From the NCBI GenBank assembly GCA_029261295.1, contig JAJDBP010000024.1, forward strand, positions 62,001 through 126,000: a DNA stretch of 64,000 nt, in the 5' to 3' direction. This document shows, piece after piece, positions 35,032 through 44,305 of this stretch. Source of the DNA: Nitrospirales bacterium (GTDB lineage: Bacteria; Nitrospirota; Nitrospiria; Nitrospirales; UBA8639). Made by a program: the position numbers and the translations under genes. The notes under the pieces are model-generated. The model did no database searches. It was not told the DNA's origin and saw only the letters and a list, made by a program, of their open reading frames with translations. The stretch's first letter is position 1. Each line of letters begins with the position of its first letter.

Positions 35032-36588
35032 GTGGCATTGGCTCTTACACGTCACGCACCTCAAGCCTCCTGTTTTCTATCTTTTCCCCTCTCAAATCTC
35101 TGTTCTCTTAATCCAGCGTTGGATCTTTCTTCATTTCTCCATTTTTTCTTTTGCCGTTTGATCGGTCTTAGTTTCGTGCTGGGCTCACTCATCTTTATCG
35201 GCTGTAGCGGGCCGATGGCTCACTATGGAGGAGTGGAACGTAGTTTATTAGCTGGTCAGACAACACAAGCTATTCAAATCATGCAGGCGGCGAAAAAGGA
35301 ATACGGGACCAAAAGCCAATTATTGTATTTGATGGATCATGGCATGGTCCTGCATTTAGCTGGTCAGTATGTGGAGAGTAATGAGGTTTTAGAGCAAGCG
35401 CATCTCTTGATTGAAGATTTATACACCAAGCGTCTTCGTGATGAAGCCTCTGCCTTGTTAGTCAATGAGGCGCGAAAACCCTATGAAGGGGGTCCGCATG
35501 AACATGTCATGGTCAATGTTGTGAAGGCACTCAACTATGCGGCACTTCAGCAATGGAATGAGGGCTTGGTTGAAGCGCGAAGAATTGATCATCGTCTCAA
35601 TGTGTTGAGCGATCAAGAAGAAGAAAACGATTCGTATCAAGAAGATCCCTTTGCCCGTTATCTGGTTGGGCTCTTGTATGATATTGTGGGTGATACCAAT
35701 AATGCCTATGTGGGCTATCGGAAAGCGGAAAAGATTTATCAACAAGGGCAAGAGTGGATACGTATTTCCTTGCCCAATGTTCTGAAACGTGATCTTATTC
35801 GTACGGCTAATTCGTTAGGTTTGAAAGAAGAGTCCACACAGTATCAGGAAAAATATGGTGAAGTCGTTCATCAACTTGACCTACATTCGAACCAAAATCT
35901 CGCCCAAATAGTCATTCTGACCTATCATGGTCATGGACCCAAAAAAGAAGATCTGTTGATTGATGTACCTATCAGTTTGGATGCTCTCCGTTTAGTGGCC
36001 TTAACCAAACCTGGGTTCCGTGGCAGTACCAGAAAAACGCGAGGCGGGAAAGCGTTGCTCTATGGAATTCATGGGCGAATAGCACGGATTGCTTTACCTC
36101 GATTTACGCCATATCAATCCTCTCCCATTCTTGATGCCATTCAGGTAAGAAGTGAAACAACCGCAATAACTGCGCAGTCAGAACGAATGTATGATGTTCA
36201 TGCTGTGGCGGAGAAGACCTTAGCCGATAAATACGATAGTTTGGTTCTGAGGGCGGTTGCCCGGACTGCCATGAAAATGGCTGCTGCTGAAGGCCTCGCG
36301 ATTGGGGCGCGAGCGGCTGCCGGGAAAAAAAATCGAGATTGGGTCGGCCCTTTGGTTGGAGGCTTGGCTCGAGTGTTTGCTTTGGCGACAGAAGAAGCGG
36401 ATATTCGATCATGGCGAACCCTGCCTGGAGAAATTCAATTGGCTCGGATATGGGTTGAACCTGGGGAATATTCGGTGGAGCTTGCCACAGAGCCTTCTTC
36501 CCGAGGAGAGGCAGGGTTTGTTCAAAACGGAAAATTTTCTCTAAAAAAGGGAGAGACAAAATTTTTCCTTTATCAGGGTAGGCCATAG
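35032..36588 (+). CDS. COG3014 family TPR-like lipoprotein
   Basis: Up to 518 residues from a GTG; the lipobox IFIGCSG places the acylated cysteine near 58, so the real start may be further in (TTG codons are available). The mature protein begins with TPR-like helices (LLAGQTTQAIQIMQAAKKEYG, LHLAGQYVESNEVLEQAHLL) and contains the conserved block NYAALQQWNEGLVEARRIDHRLN and FARYLVGLLYDIVGDTNNA. The C-terminal half has YHGHGPKK and a glycine/alanine-rich RTAMKMAAAEGLAIGARAAAG. The family's function is unknown. It follows lpoB by 14 bases and precedes the second LPP20 gene by three. Confidence 0.8.
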   Translation: MALALTRHAPQASCFLSFPLSNLCSLNPALDLSSFLHFFFCRLIGLSFVLGSLIFIGCSGPMAHYGGVERSLLAGQTTQAIQIMQAAKKEYGTKSQLLYLMDHGMVLHLAGQYVESNEVLEQAHLLIEDLYTKRLRDEASALLVNEARKPYEGGPHEHVMVNVVKALNYAALQQWNEGLVEARRIDHRLNVLSDQEEENDSYQEDPFARYLVGLLYDIVGDTNNAYVGYRKAEKIYQQGQEWIRISLPNVLKRDLIRTANSLGLKEESTQYQEKYGEVVHQLDLHSNQNLAQIVILTYHGHGPKKEDLLIDVPISLDALRLVALTKPGFRGSTRKTRGGKALLYGIHGRIARIALPRFTPYQSSPILDAIQVRSETTAITAQSERMYDVHAVAEKTLADKYDSLVLRAVARTAMKMAAAEGLAIGARAAAGKKNRDWVGPLVGGLARVFALATEEADIRSWRTLPGEIQLARIWVEPGEYSVELATEPSSRGEAGFVQNGKFSLKKGETKFFLYQGRP

Positions 36589-36591
36589 AGG

Positions 36592-37695
36592 ATGATAGAA
36601 ATTTCAAGAACGCTGTTTTTTTTGGGGTGGTTGTTTCTATTGATCGAGGGCTGTTCCTGGTGGGGAGTTCAAGATCCTCCTGCCTGGATCGTCTCCACTT
36701 CTCAGGTATATCCTATCGAGCAATTTCTGACAGGTCTTGGTCAAGGAACCTCTCGAGAACAAGCTGAGCAACGGGCGTATGCGGCCGTCGCTCGAATATT
36801 CTCTGCCAACATCCAGGCAAAATCCATTGATCAAGAATCCTACTCAATGCAAGGTTCTGAAAGTCGAAGCCAAACTCAACACACCCTAGCTCTCGAGCAA
36901 CGTACGCAAGTGACGACGAATAAGGTTTTGGAAAATGTGAAAGTCTTGAACTCCTGGGCTCAACCTGCGGGGCGTAAGTTTTTCGTCTTAGCAGGATTAA
37001 ATCGGCAGCAAGCCGAGCAAGCTATCTTGGATCGTTTGGGAGAATGGGATGAAACGATTCAAGCTATGGTGCTTCAAGGGCGCTCCCATTTTCAAAAAAT
37101 CCAACGGATACGGGGCTATAAAGAAGCCATCGGTCTTCTTACTAATCGAAATCAACTGAATGATGATTTGCGGATCATTCGTTCAAGTGGAAAAACCCAA
37201 CCACCACCATATCAGCTGACAAGTATTCAACGAGAGTTCCAAGAATTTGTGGCCAAAGAGGTTGTAATCAGAGTTGCGATGAAAGGAGAAAACATTGAGG
37301 AAATAGAACGAGCTATCCTTGAGGGATTAGAACGTGAAGGTTTGTTGGGTAATGCAGATTCTATGATGATCGACTCAAGGACAAGACATGAAGATCTCTT
37401 AATCGTTGGCCAAGTACAGTTGTGGCAGATTGATTTACCTGACCCACTCTTCAAATACGTTCGATGGTGTGGGGATCTTGAGGTTTACGAAAAGCCTTCT
37501 GGCCAATTAATCGGAGTCATTGCTGAATCAGGTCGGGAGGGACATCTCACTGTTTCAGAAGCCCGGACGAGGGCCCATGGAGCCATGCAAGACATCTTGG
37601 GTGTAAAAGTCGCTCGTTTATTGACTCACTCCCTTTTTAACCAAAATGCCACGAAAGCTTTGAGGCCAGAAAACCCCCAAGCTTGTCCTCGGTGA
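36592..37695 (+). CDS. LPP20-domain lipoprotein, long form
   Basis: 367 residues with signal MIEISRTLFFLGWLFLLIEGC ending in a lipobox cysteine (about 21). PPAWIVSTSQVYPIEQFLTGLGQGTSREQAEQRAYAAVARIF is the LPP20 signature, followed by a helical stretch, FFVLAGLNRQQAEQAILDRL, and a C-terminal domain (VVIRVAMKGENIEEIERAILEGL) resembling a FlgT/CsgG-like alpha/beta fold. The start is three bases after the COG3014 stop, so the four genes from 33713 form one operon. It could partner the others at the outer membrane. Confidence 0.75.
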   Translation: MIEISRTLFFLGWLFLLIEGCSWWGVQDPPAWIVSTSQVYPIEQFLTGLGQGTSREQAEQRAYAAVARIFSANIQAKSIDQESYSMQGSESRSQTQHTLALEQRTQVTTNKVLENVKVLNSWAQPAGRKFFVLAGLNRQQAEQAILDRLGEWDETIQAMVLQGRSHFQKIQRIRGYKEAIGLLTNRNQLNDDLRIIRSSGKTQPPPYQLTSIQREFQEFVAKEVVIRVAMKGENIEEIERAILEGLEREGLLGNADSMMIDSRTRHEDLLIVGQVQLWQIDLPDPLFKYVRWCGDLEVYEKPSGQLIGVIAESGREGHLTVSEARTRAHGAMQDILGVKVARLLTHSLFNQNATKALRPENPQACPR

Positions 37696-37762
37696 CCCCC
37701 CTCCATGATTTTTATGGGAACTCAATGGGGTTTGGCCTGAGCACTCAACTTTTCTGTTGAAT

Positions 37763-38269
37763 CTATTTGCATTCCAATTCGGTATAGAATTCTTTGAAGA
37801 GACTGTCCCAATCCTCATTTTTCCTCAGATAATCCTCCCGTAGTTTTGTGATATTTTTCAAAGAACCAAGGGGTATTTGATGTAACCACTCCCTGGATGT
37901 CTTCAATTTTTTTGTTCCCTGTAGGAGGAGATTACAGACTCCGGCAGGTGCAGGAGGGATATTTCCTGTCTGTTCATAAATGGCTAATGCTTTAAGTCCG
38001 AGTTCTTGGCCGCGGTAAAGAGATGAAGCCGCTTGGTATATCATTTTCATGTTAGGCTCTTTTGTTTTTTTTAATAGAATGTCAGCCATCATAGCGGCTT
38101 TGCCAATTGCCAAAGAGGCTCCTTCTGAATCATTTTGTGAGGCCAGGTCTTCAGCCTGGCGTTCTAAGCGTTCCATCTCGGCCTGAGGGCCAGTACGTTG
38201 TGCAGCGGAAATGGTGGAGATAAAAATTCCGATGAATACGAGCAACATGAAGCCTATCTGTCGCTTCAT
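37763..38269 (-). CDS. Unrecognised periplasmic protein
   Basis: 168 residues with a cleavable signal peptide (MKRQIGFMLLVFIGIFISTISA, cleavage after ISA). The mature part is helical and charged: QAEMERLERQAEDLASQ, then LKKTKEPNMKMIYQAASSLYRGQELGLKAL. Two cysteines are visible (VCNLLL and the terminal ECK). No family recognised. Convergent with the LPP20 operon and same strand as the HEAT proteins downstream in coordinates. Confidence 0.6.
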   Translation of the reverse strand: MKRQIGFMLLVFIGIFISTISAAQRTGPQAEMERLERQAEDLASQNDSEGASLAIGKAAMMADILLKKTKEPNMKMIYQAASSLYRGQELGLKALAIYEQTGNIPPAPAGVCNLLLQGTKKLKTSREWLHQIPLGSLKNITKLREDYLRKNEDWDSLFKEFYTELECK

Positions 38270-38368
38270 GATGAGATCCCTAAAAGATAAAAAAATGACT
38301 TTGCGCCTTTTTTACTAACGCTTTTTCGAAATTTAGGAAACCAAGAGATGGTGGGAGCGGATTGATGA

Positions 38369-39469
38369 TTATTGAATTTGACCATCCATATCCACCATTT
38401 TCACTGTCCAATTGGTGGCATCTCGAAGTTCGGTCATTTCCTTTGATGTGTCATAGATTAACCAAACCTTTTCCTCTAACTCCCTTATCGGAGGAATTGA
38501 ATCTTCGTTTCGAAGTTTCCCTAAGCTCCAGACGACCTCTGTCAGAACTGGGAAGTCGATGTCCGCAGATGTTTTCATCTGTTTGAGATTTTCAATGAGG
38601 TAATTGAGAATAGGTGGAGTAATTGAAGGATCTCCTGTATGGGCTCCTATTTCACCTAACGCCTTAGCGGCGGCGGCTCGAATATGCGATTTCGTGTTAT
38701 TTTTAAAGACTTCTACTACCAGAGGAATAGCGTCACTTCCAGTTGCTGCCAAAGCAACAATAGCTGGTTCAGCTAATTCTGGATCCTGAAGGAATTCTTT
38801 AAGATAAGGAAACGCCTTATGGGATTGCATTTCAGGCAGGAGAGTTAGGATTTTTAATTTTCGAGCTTTAGTTGTGCTGGGGTCATTGAGTAAGGTGAAA
38901 AGGCGAGTATCGTGCCCCCATTCAGCTGCCAGCATGGTAGGGAAATCAAATGTTTGAAGGCGTTCAGCTAATTGGGCCATAGCATAGGGACCTGACTTAG
39001 GTGCAGAGGCTGCCTTCGCTGCGCTGATCGGATCCTCAAAGTCAGTTCTAGCTTCTTTTTGCCAACCTAAATCTCGTCCATTGAGACGGTAGGAAAAGTG
39101 ACAAGAAGGCCCTGTCCATAACCGTGCTGGTGAGTCTGCATGATCTGCATCACCACCAGCTCGAGTGGTGCCGGACCATTTCTTTCGTTCTTCACACTTC
39201 ACCATGAGCATCACATCGGATGGTTCTTCACGGTTGGTGGAGATGCCATACCCAAGTTTTTGGAGTCTTTCTTGGATAATCTCCTGGATGGCTTGGCCGT
39301 CACCTTTCCCTCGTTCCGTCAGTGCCAAGACCTTTACCCAGATTCTTTGAATGGCCAAGAGTTGGGTCTTTTGTTCCGGGGTAAAATAAGTGCGTCTGGC
39401 AAATCCATCAGAGACACCCATCCCAACGAAGATAGTGGCTAATAGGGTACTTATTATCCAAACCCGCAT
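38369..39469 (-). CDS. Exported HEAT-repeat protein (paralogue 1)
   Basis: 366 residues with a signal peptide ending near DGFA. The N-terminal part has YFTPEQKTQLLAIQRIWVKVLALTE and VMLMVKCEERKKWSGTT with later PSCHFSYRLNGRDLGW. The C-terminal half carries HEAT-type helical repeats (FPYLKEFLQDPELAEPAIVALAATG, PLVVEVFKNNTKSHIRAAAAKALGEIG, LTEVVWSLGKLRNEDSIPPI). Such repeats bind other proteins; no enzyme motif is visible. It is a close relative of the gene at 39504-40634, 34 bases upstream, an obvious tandem duplication. Confidence 0.78.
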   Translation of the reverse strand: MRVWIISTLLATIFVGMGVSDGFARRTYFTPEQKTQLLAIQRIWVKVLALTERGKGDGQAIQEIIQERLQKLGYGISTNREEPSDVMLMVKCEERKKWSGTTRAGGDADHADSPARLWTGPSCHFSYRLNGRDLGWQKEARTDFEDPISAAKAASAPKSGPYAMAQLAERLQTFDFPTMLAAEWGHDTRLFTLLNDPSTTKARKLKILTLLPEMQSHKAFPYLKEFLQDPELAEPAIVALAATGSDAIPLVVEVFKNNTKSHIRAAAAKALGEIGAHTGDPSITPPILNYLIENLKQMKTSADIDFPVLTEVVWSLGKLRNEDSIPPIRELEEKVWLIYDTSKEMTELRDATNWTVKMVDMDGQIQ

Positions 39470-39503
39470 GCGTAGACCTCCTCAGAGTCGGTTCAACGGT
39501 GTA

Positions 39504-40634
39504 TTAACTCACATGACCATCTAGATCTAATTGCTTATATGTCCAGCTTGTGGCTTCACGGAGTGTGGCCATTTCCTTCGAATTGTCAAAAATTAGCCAA
39601 ACTTTTTCCTGTAGTTTTCCGATCGGCTCTAGTGAAGCCTCCCACCGAGATTTCCCAATGGCCCATACCACCTCGGTTAACAGTGGAAAATCAATATCTT
39701 CAGATGACTTGAGCCCCGGTAAAATCGTCGTTACATATTGGACTAAAGGAGGAATTGTTCGAGGGTCCCCAGATTTGGCGGCGATGGTACCTAATGCCTT
39801 TGCCGCTTCAGCCCGTATGCGCGATTCACTGTTGGTTTGAAAAAAATCAATCAAGAGAGGAATCGAATCAATGCCGGCTCCTCCTAAGGCATTGATGATT
39901 TCTTGTTGTAAATCAGTGGATCCAAGAAGCTGTGTTAATTTTGGCAGGGCTTCTTCCGAATTTAATTCACTGAGTACTGATAAAATCTTTGCTTTTCGAA
40001 GTCGTGTCGTCTTGGGATTTTCTAATAGTTGGAGTAGTCGGTCAACTTGCCCCCATTCTGCAGAGAGTAAAATGGGGAATTCATATTCCGCCAAGCGCTG
40101 ATTCAATTGCGTCATAGCATACTGTCCAGCAGTTGACCCCTTGGCTTTTTGCGCGGCTTGAACCGCGTCCGAAAACGAGGTGCGAATTTCCTTTTTCCAT
40201 TCCAAATCTCGATGTTCAAGCTGATAGGTTAACAAACAAGCCGGACCTTTCCAGAGCCGATCTGGAGCATCAGCAAGATCCACATCTCCTCCGGTTGTAG
40301 AGGTACCAGTCCACGTTTTTCGTTCTTCACATTTGACCTTAAATTCAATGTCATGTGGTTGGGTTGCGTCAGAAACAACCGTATAGTTGAGTTCTTGTAA
40401 TCGAGTAGTAATGGTTTTGATGAAAATAGTGGAGTCGGTAGGCCCTTTTTCCGTGAGAGCTAAGACTCTGACCAGAATTGAATTAACTTTCCCTAATTGT
40501 GACTGTTGTTCTGGGGTGAGATGAATTCTTCTTGCTTCCGTTGGAGAAATGCCCAGACTAAGACATAATCCAACGAGAACTACAATCCATCTTTTTGGCG
40601 ACTTTTTTTTCTGATGATAAGGAGAATTTTCCAT
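39504..40634 (-). CDS. Exported HEAT-repeat protein (paralogue 2)
   Basis: 376 residues from the ATG at 40634, set by AAGGAGG nine bases upstream (the frame is open to 40676). It has a signal sequence with a basic front (MENSPYHQKKKSPKRW) and then the same plan as its neighbour: IHLTPEQQSQLGKVNSILVRVLALTEKG, EFKVKCEERKTWTGTS, GPACLLTYQLEHRDLEWKKE, then HEAT repeats ending LTEVVWAIGKSRWEASLEPI. The C-termini even share SKEMxxLRxAT-W-type endings. Transcribed first, with paralogue 1 following after 34 bases. Function unknown; presumably periplasmic scaffolds. Confidence 0.8.
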   Translation of the reverse strand: MENSPYHQKKKSPKRWIVVLVGLCLSLGISPTEARRIHLTPEQQSQLGKVNSILVRVLALTEKGPTDSTIFIKTITTRLQELNYTVVSDATQPHDIEFKVKCEERKTWTGTSTTGGDVDLADAPDRLWKGPACLLTYQLEHRDLEWKKEIRTSFSDAVQAAQKAKGSTAGQYAMTQLNQRLAEYEFPILLSAEWGQVDRLLQLLENPKTTRLRKAKILSVLSELNSEEALPKLTQLLGSTDLQQEIINALGGAGIDSIPLLIDFFQTNSESRIRAEAAKALGTIAAKSGDPRTIPPLVQYVTTILPGLKSSEDIDFPLLTEVVWAIGKSRWEASLEPIGKLQEKVWLIFDNSKEMATLREATSWTYKQLDLDGHVS

Positions 40635-40847
40635 CGGAAAGAACCTCCTTGGAGAGGGGAAATGGGGAGTTAGCATTATTGAATTAGAACAAACGAGAGT
40701 GGCTACCTTTCAATATACCTTTCTAGCAGAGAGGGGATCAACAATTATGGCTTTGAACGTGAGGATCTCAAGTCCCTTGCTCTGTATACAGTTGTTTCCC
40801 TAGTGATATTGGTTGAACCCATGAAAAGGTCAGGCTATACTCGCCCC

Positions 40848-41660
40848 ATGACGCAGAACACTAAAGTAGCATTTCTTGGCGCCGGGAATATGGCGGAAGC
40901 TTTGGTGGCTGGCATAATCAAAAGTAAGATGGCTGCCCCTGATTGCCTTCTTGCCACAGACATTTCTCCCACACGATTATCCGTTCTTCAGGACCGCTAC
41001 CTCATTCGAACTGGCTCGAAAAATTCGGATGCGGTTTTGTGGGCCGATGTCATTATTCTCTGCGTTAAACCTCAGGTAATCAATGAAGTCCTAACTGAGA
41101 TTCAGGAAGGGGTTTCTGATAAACAACTGGTCATTTCTGTCGCAGCCGGAGTCCCTTTAAAAAATATACAGGATAAAGTGGGCCACACGATACCTCTCGT
41201 TCGGGCTATGCCTAATACACCCGCTGTCATTCAAGAGGGCGTGACAGCCCTGTCAGGATCCTGTGGGCTTGCCTCAAGTCATCTTGAGTTGGCCAAAAAG
41301 ATTTTTGAGTCGGTCGGACAAGTGGTGGTGGTGGATGAATCTTTAATGGATGCGGTGACGGGGCTAAGTGGAAGTGGGCCAGCTTATATTTACTTAGCGA
41401 TTGAAGCCTTAATCGATGGAGGGGTGAGAGTCGGACTTCCTCGCAATGTTGCCCACGTTTTAGCCGTACAAACTGTTCTTGGGACGGCAAAAATGGTGAA
41501 AGAGACGGGTGAACATCCAGCTGTGCTCAAAGATCGAGTAACTTCGCCTGGCGGAACGACCATTGCGGGGTTGCAACGGTTAGAGGAAGGTGGGTTAAGG
41601 GCGACCCTTATCGAGGCCATTGAAGCGGCTGCACATCGTTCCAGGGAACTGGGGACATAA
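40848..41660 (+). CDS. proC: Pyrroline-5-carboxylate reductase
   Basis: 270 residues from the ATG at 40848 (MTQNTKVAFLGAGNMAEAL); longer starts at 40803 and 40821 add sequence outside the family's usual length. The NAD(P) site FLGAGNMAEA, the VKPQVI segment, RAMPNTPA and the C-terminal signature LKDRVTSPGGTTIAGLQRLEEGGLR are all present. The enzyme makes proline from pyrroline-5-carboxylate, the product of ProB/ProA and cyclisation; proA lies 3 kb downstream. Confidence 0.96.
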   Translation: MTQNTKVAFLGAGNMAEALVAGIIKSKMAAPDCLLATDISPTRLSVLQDRYLIRTGSKNSDAVLWADVIILCVKPQVINEVLTEIQEGVSDKQLVISVAAGVPLKNIQDKVGHTIPLVRAMPNTPAVIQEGVTALSGSCGLASSHLELAKKIFESVGQVVVVDESLMDAVTGLSGSGPAYIYLAIEALIDGGVRVGLPRNVAHVLAVQTVLGTAKMVKETGEHPAVLKDRVTSPGGTTIAGLQRLEEGGLRATLIEAIEAAAHRSRELGT

Positions 41661-41734
41661 TTTGAATTGGTAAAATAGAATAAAATTTTTAATAATCAGC
41701 GTTCATTTGAGCTCATTCGAGAAAGGAATTTATA

Positions 41735-41932
41735 ATGCAGTATTGGGTAAAAGTTGTGTTTGTGGATAATAAAGAGGTTGAATTTAAAGATGCCGTGCGA
41801 CATACCATTAGTGATGATATGGAAATTTTAGAGATAGATACCCCCAAAGAAGTCACGATTATTCCCCTCAAACAGATTAAGTACTTTTCTTGTGACGCGA
41901 CAGTTTTTTCGGGGCAACAGTCCGGGTCATAA
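41735..41932 (+). CDS. Conserved-looking small protein
   Basis: 65 residues with a good AAAGGA ribosome binding site. The pattern MQYWVKVVFVDNKEVEFKDAVRHTISDDMEILEIDTP, then ITIIPLKQIKYFSCD, suggests a small beta-barrel-like soluble domain. No family was recognised. It follows proC by 74 bases on the same strand. Confidence 0.6.
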   Translation: MQYWVKVVFVDNKEVEFKDAVRHTISDDMEILEIDTPKEVTIIPLKQIKYFSCDATVFSGQQSGS

Positions 41933-42239
41933 CTAACGGATGAGGATTGATTTAATATATGGGGAAGGTTATCCGAAACTACTAGTGAGTAGAAATTGTG
42001 GAAGATTGGTGTATGTTGTGGTAAGCCAAAATCATTTACGATAATGTTTTTTCTGTCATTAATTGTTTATTAATAAAGAGGGTAGTTCATTCGAAATACT
42101 ATGACCTATAGCGCGGAAGGCTTGTTTGAATTGAAAGCATGTGCGATCATGTTGTTCTCTGCTTTGTCAGATTCTTGGTCTTATTCATTTTATCAAAATC
42201 ACCTGGGTTTCTCGGAACGTTTCTAAGAGAATTGGACAA
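41933..42239. other. Intergenic region before the transglycosylase gene
   Basis: About 307 bases with no convincing gene. The transglycosylase frame extends back to a GTG at 42141, so the real leader could be as short as 208 bases. No clear terminator or promoter pair was found. Confidence 0.5.
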
Positions 42240-42977
42240 ATGATCGCGACCTTAAAGTACAGTCTTCAGCAATTTTTTCTTGTCGTTCTCGTGATTGCAG
42301 GATTTCTCCTATTGTGGGAGATTCCGCATTATGAAAAAAACGCCCTGTCACATAAAGACCAAGTCCTACAATTAGGGACTGATCTCTCTTCATATGATAT
42401 CAACACCTTTCTTAAGCATATTTCAACTCGTTTGCCTCACTATCGAGAAGAATTTCAGCAAGCCGAAGATAGAACAGGAATTCCCTGGATCTTATTAGCT
42501 TCGATATCCTATCAAGAGTCGAAGTGGAATCGATATGCAGTGAGCCATACAGGGGTTCGTGGCCTGATGATGTTAACTCGTTCTACGGCGGCTGATTTGG
42601 GCATTAAGAATCGCTTAGACCCGAAAAAAAGTATCGCTGGTGGTGCCCGGTATCTTTCTCACCTGTATAAAAGGCTCCCAAAGGTCATTCAAGAGGATGA
42701 TCGAATGCAATTTGCTTTGGCCTCATATAATGTCGGAATTGGCCATGTCAAAGATGCCCAGTTGCTTGGTAGCCAATTAGGCAAAAATACTAATAGCTGG
42801 AGTGAACTAAAGGAAGTACTGCCATTACTAGCCAAGAAAAAATATTACGAAAATCTTCCCCACCGCTATGCTCGAGGATGGGAACCTGTCCAGTATGTCA
42901 AACGGATCAGTGAATATCGAAAAATTCTCGAACAAGTTGTGAAGCATGAAGATAAAAAGCCGCTAGTCGAAATCTAA
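42240..42977 (+). CDS. Lytic transglycosylase (SLT domain)
   Basis: 245 residues from the ATG at 42240; an upstream GTG at 42141 is possible. A hydrophobic signal anchor (QFFLVVLVIAGFLLLW, about 9-27) is followed by the SLT fold: WILLASISYQESKWNRYAVSHTGVRGLMML with the catalytic glutamate in YQESKW, then GGARYLSHLY and FALASYNVGIGHVKDA. It cleaves the glycan strand of peptidoglycan to 1,6-anhydromuropeptides from the periplasmic side. This is the catalytic half of MltF-like enzymes without the substrate-binding domain. Confidence 0.9.
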   Translation: MIATLKYSLQQFFLVVLVIAGFLLLWEIPHYEKNALSHKDQVLQLGTDLSSYDINTFLKHISTRLPHYREEFQQAEDRTGIPWILLASISYQESKWNRYAVSHTGVRGLMMLTRSTAADLGIKNRLDPKKSIAGGARYLSHLYKRLPKVIQEDDRMQFALASYNVGIGHVKDAQLLGSQLGKNTNSWSELKEVLPLLAKKKYYENLPHRYARGWEPVQYVKRISEYRKILEQVVKHEDKKPLVEI

Positions 42978-43151
42978 CTCAGTCTCTTGGTCTGATAAAA
43001 GGGGCATTGCCCTTCCCTCCGTTTCCTCCCTCTTGGCCCGAGTTCTTTCTAGAAAATTCAGTTAGTACCCTGAAAGTATGTTTGGAACATTAATTATTCT
43101 TTGAACAGACTGTCTTGACTGTGGTGGTGAGGAAAAACCTTGGAAGGAAGA

Positions 43152-44177
43152 TTAGTTCGAGGTAATTCCAATAGAGTCGTTTGAACCGGCACGATCGATT
43201 GTGAGGGCTTTGTCGTTGGGGAGCACTTCGGCTTTAATTCGATCACCATAATCGAAGGATTCCGACACAACCGTCTTTGGTGTCACCTCGATTCGAATTT
43301 CTCCTCTCTCCCCCCGGAGAATATAGAAATCTCCATCAACCATTAATACGTCCGCCACAATGATACGGGTAGAAGGGGTCGTCTCCCCAATGGCTTCTGG
43401 CGTTTTAGGTGGGATAGTGGTTGAAGGGACTTGAGCAGGGGACACGGTAGGAGGTACTAGTTGAACAGGGCTTGGCTTTGAATCAACGAGAGGCTCGGCT
43501 TCTTCATGAATACCCTTTGGCTCATCTTTCCCGGCTCGAACCACAGAAAGCGCTTTGTCGGTTGCTGTAACGCGTGCTTTTATCGTATCCCCAAATTTAA
43601 AATTTTCGTCTAATTGGGTTTCAGGGGTAATTTCAATTTGAATTTCCCCGAATTCGCTCCGAACAATATAAAAACTGCCGTCAATCATGAGGATGTCTTC
43701 AATGATCACACGAACTTTCGGTACTTGATAAGCTTTATACAAAGGTGACGTACCCGGTTCCTCTTCAGAAGTTGAACTTATTTCTGTTGGGGTAGGAGCT
43801 GACGATAGTTCTGGTGGTTCGTTGTTGGTAGTCCCAATCGGTTCATCAGGTGCTGCTCGAGTAATAATTTGAGCCACGTCGTTAGGCAGTAATATCGCTT
43901 TTATACGATCTCCAAATGTAAACTCCTCAGATACCTTAGTGTCTGGTGTCACTTCGATACGGATTTCTCCTCGTTCCCCTCGAACGATATGGAAGTCTCC
44001 TTCAACTTCTAAGACTTCTGCGATAACAGTCCTTGTTGGCGATGAGGAACTAGATAGGACATTATTTTCAGCAAGAAGAGGACTATTTAATCCGCAGCAA
44101 AACAGGATAAGAATAAAAGAAGACGTTTTTTGTGGGGAGAAAAAACGAGGAGTGACCATACTCATGATGTTCACCAA
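43152..44177 (-). CDS. Exported protein with three repeated modules
   Basis: 341 residues; start at 44177 or 44165. A signal sequence ends near LLAEN (about 37). Three imperfect copies of a roughly 65-residue module lie at about 50-115, 156-221 and 271-338, each with the plan VIxxVLxVxGDFxIVRGExGEIxIEVTPxT then FxxGDxIKAxVxxxDxAxxxxRA. The copies are joined by proline/threonine-rich linkers. The beta-rich, glycine-punctuated pattern looks like small OB- or SH3-like domains. No family recognised. Convergent with the transglycosylase gene. Confidence 0.75.
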   Translation of the reverse strand: MVNIMSMVTPRFFSPQKTSSFILILFCCGLNSPLLAENNVLSSSSSPTRTVIAEVLEVEGDFHIVRGERGEIRIEVTPDTKVSEEFTFGDRIKAILLPNDVAQIITRAAPDEPIGTTNNEPPELSSAPTPTEISSTSEEEPGTSPLYKAYQVPKVRVIIEDILMIDGSFYIVRSEFGEIQIEITPETQLDENFKFGDTIKARVTATDKALSVVRAGKDEPKGIHEEAEPLVDSKPSPVQLVPPTVSPAQVPSTTIPPKTPEAIGETTPSTRIIVADVLMVDGDFYILRGERGEIRIEVTPKTVVSESFDYGDRIKAEVLPNDKALTIDRAGSNDSIGITSN

Positions 44178-44229
44178 TTGTTTGAGGACAACTTTAGAGC
44201 ATTACAGAGAGTAATGGAAGATTATTTAT

Positions 44230-44305
44230 GGTGCCGAGGCGCAGAATCGAACTGCGGACACCAGCCTTTTCAGGGCTGTGCTCTACCAACTGAGCTACCT
44301 CGGCA
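44230..44305 (-). tRNA. tRNA-Phe (GAA)
   Basis: On the minus strand a full 76-base cloverleaf is seen: acceptor GCCGAGG/CCTCGGC, discriminator A and encoded CCA (44230-44232), D-arm TAGCTCAGTTGGTAGAGC, anticodon stem AGCCC/GGGCT-type pairing around loop CTGAAAA with anticodon GAA at 44270-44272, and T-arm with GTTCGATTC. A small hairpin CATTAC/GTAATG lies just downstream (44200-44216) but lacks a U-tract. Confidence 0.97.

Noticed and set aside
43006-43021. AAGGG/CCCTT hairpin after the transglycosylase gene as terminator
   Set aside because: Stem of only five pairs and no T-run follows.
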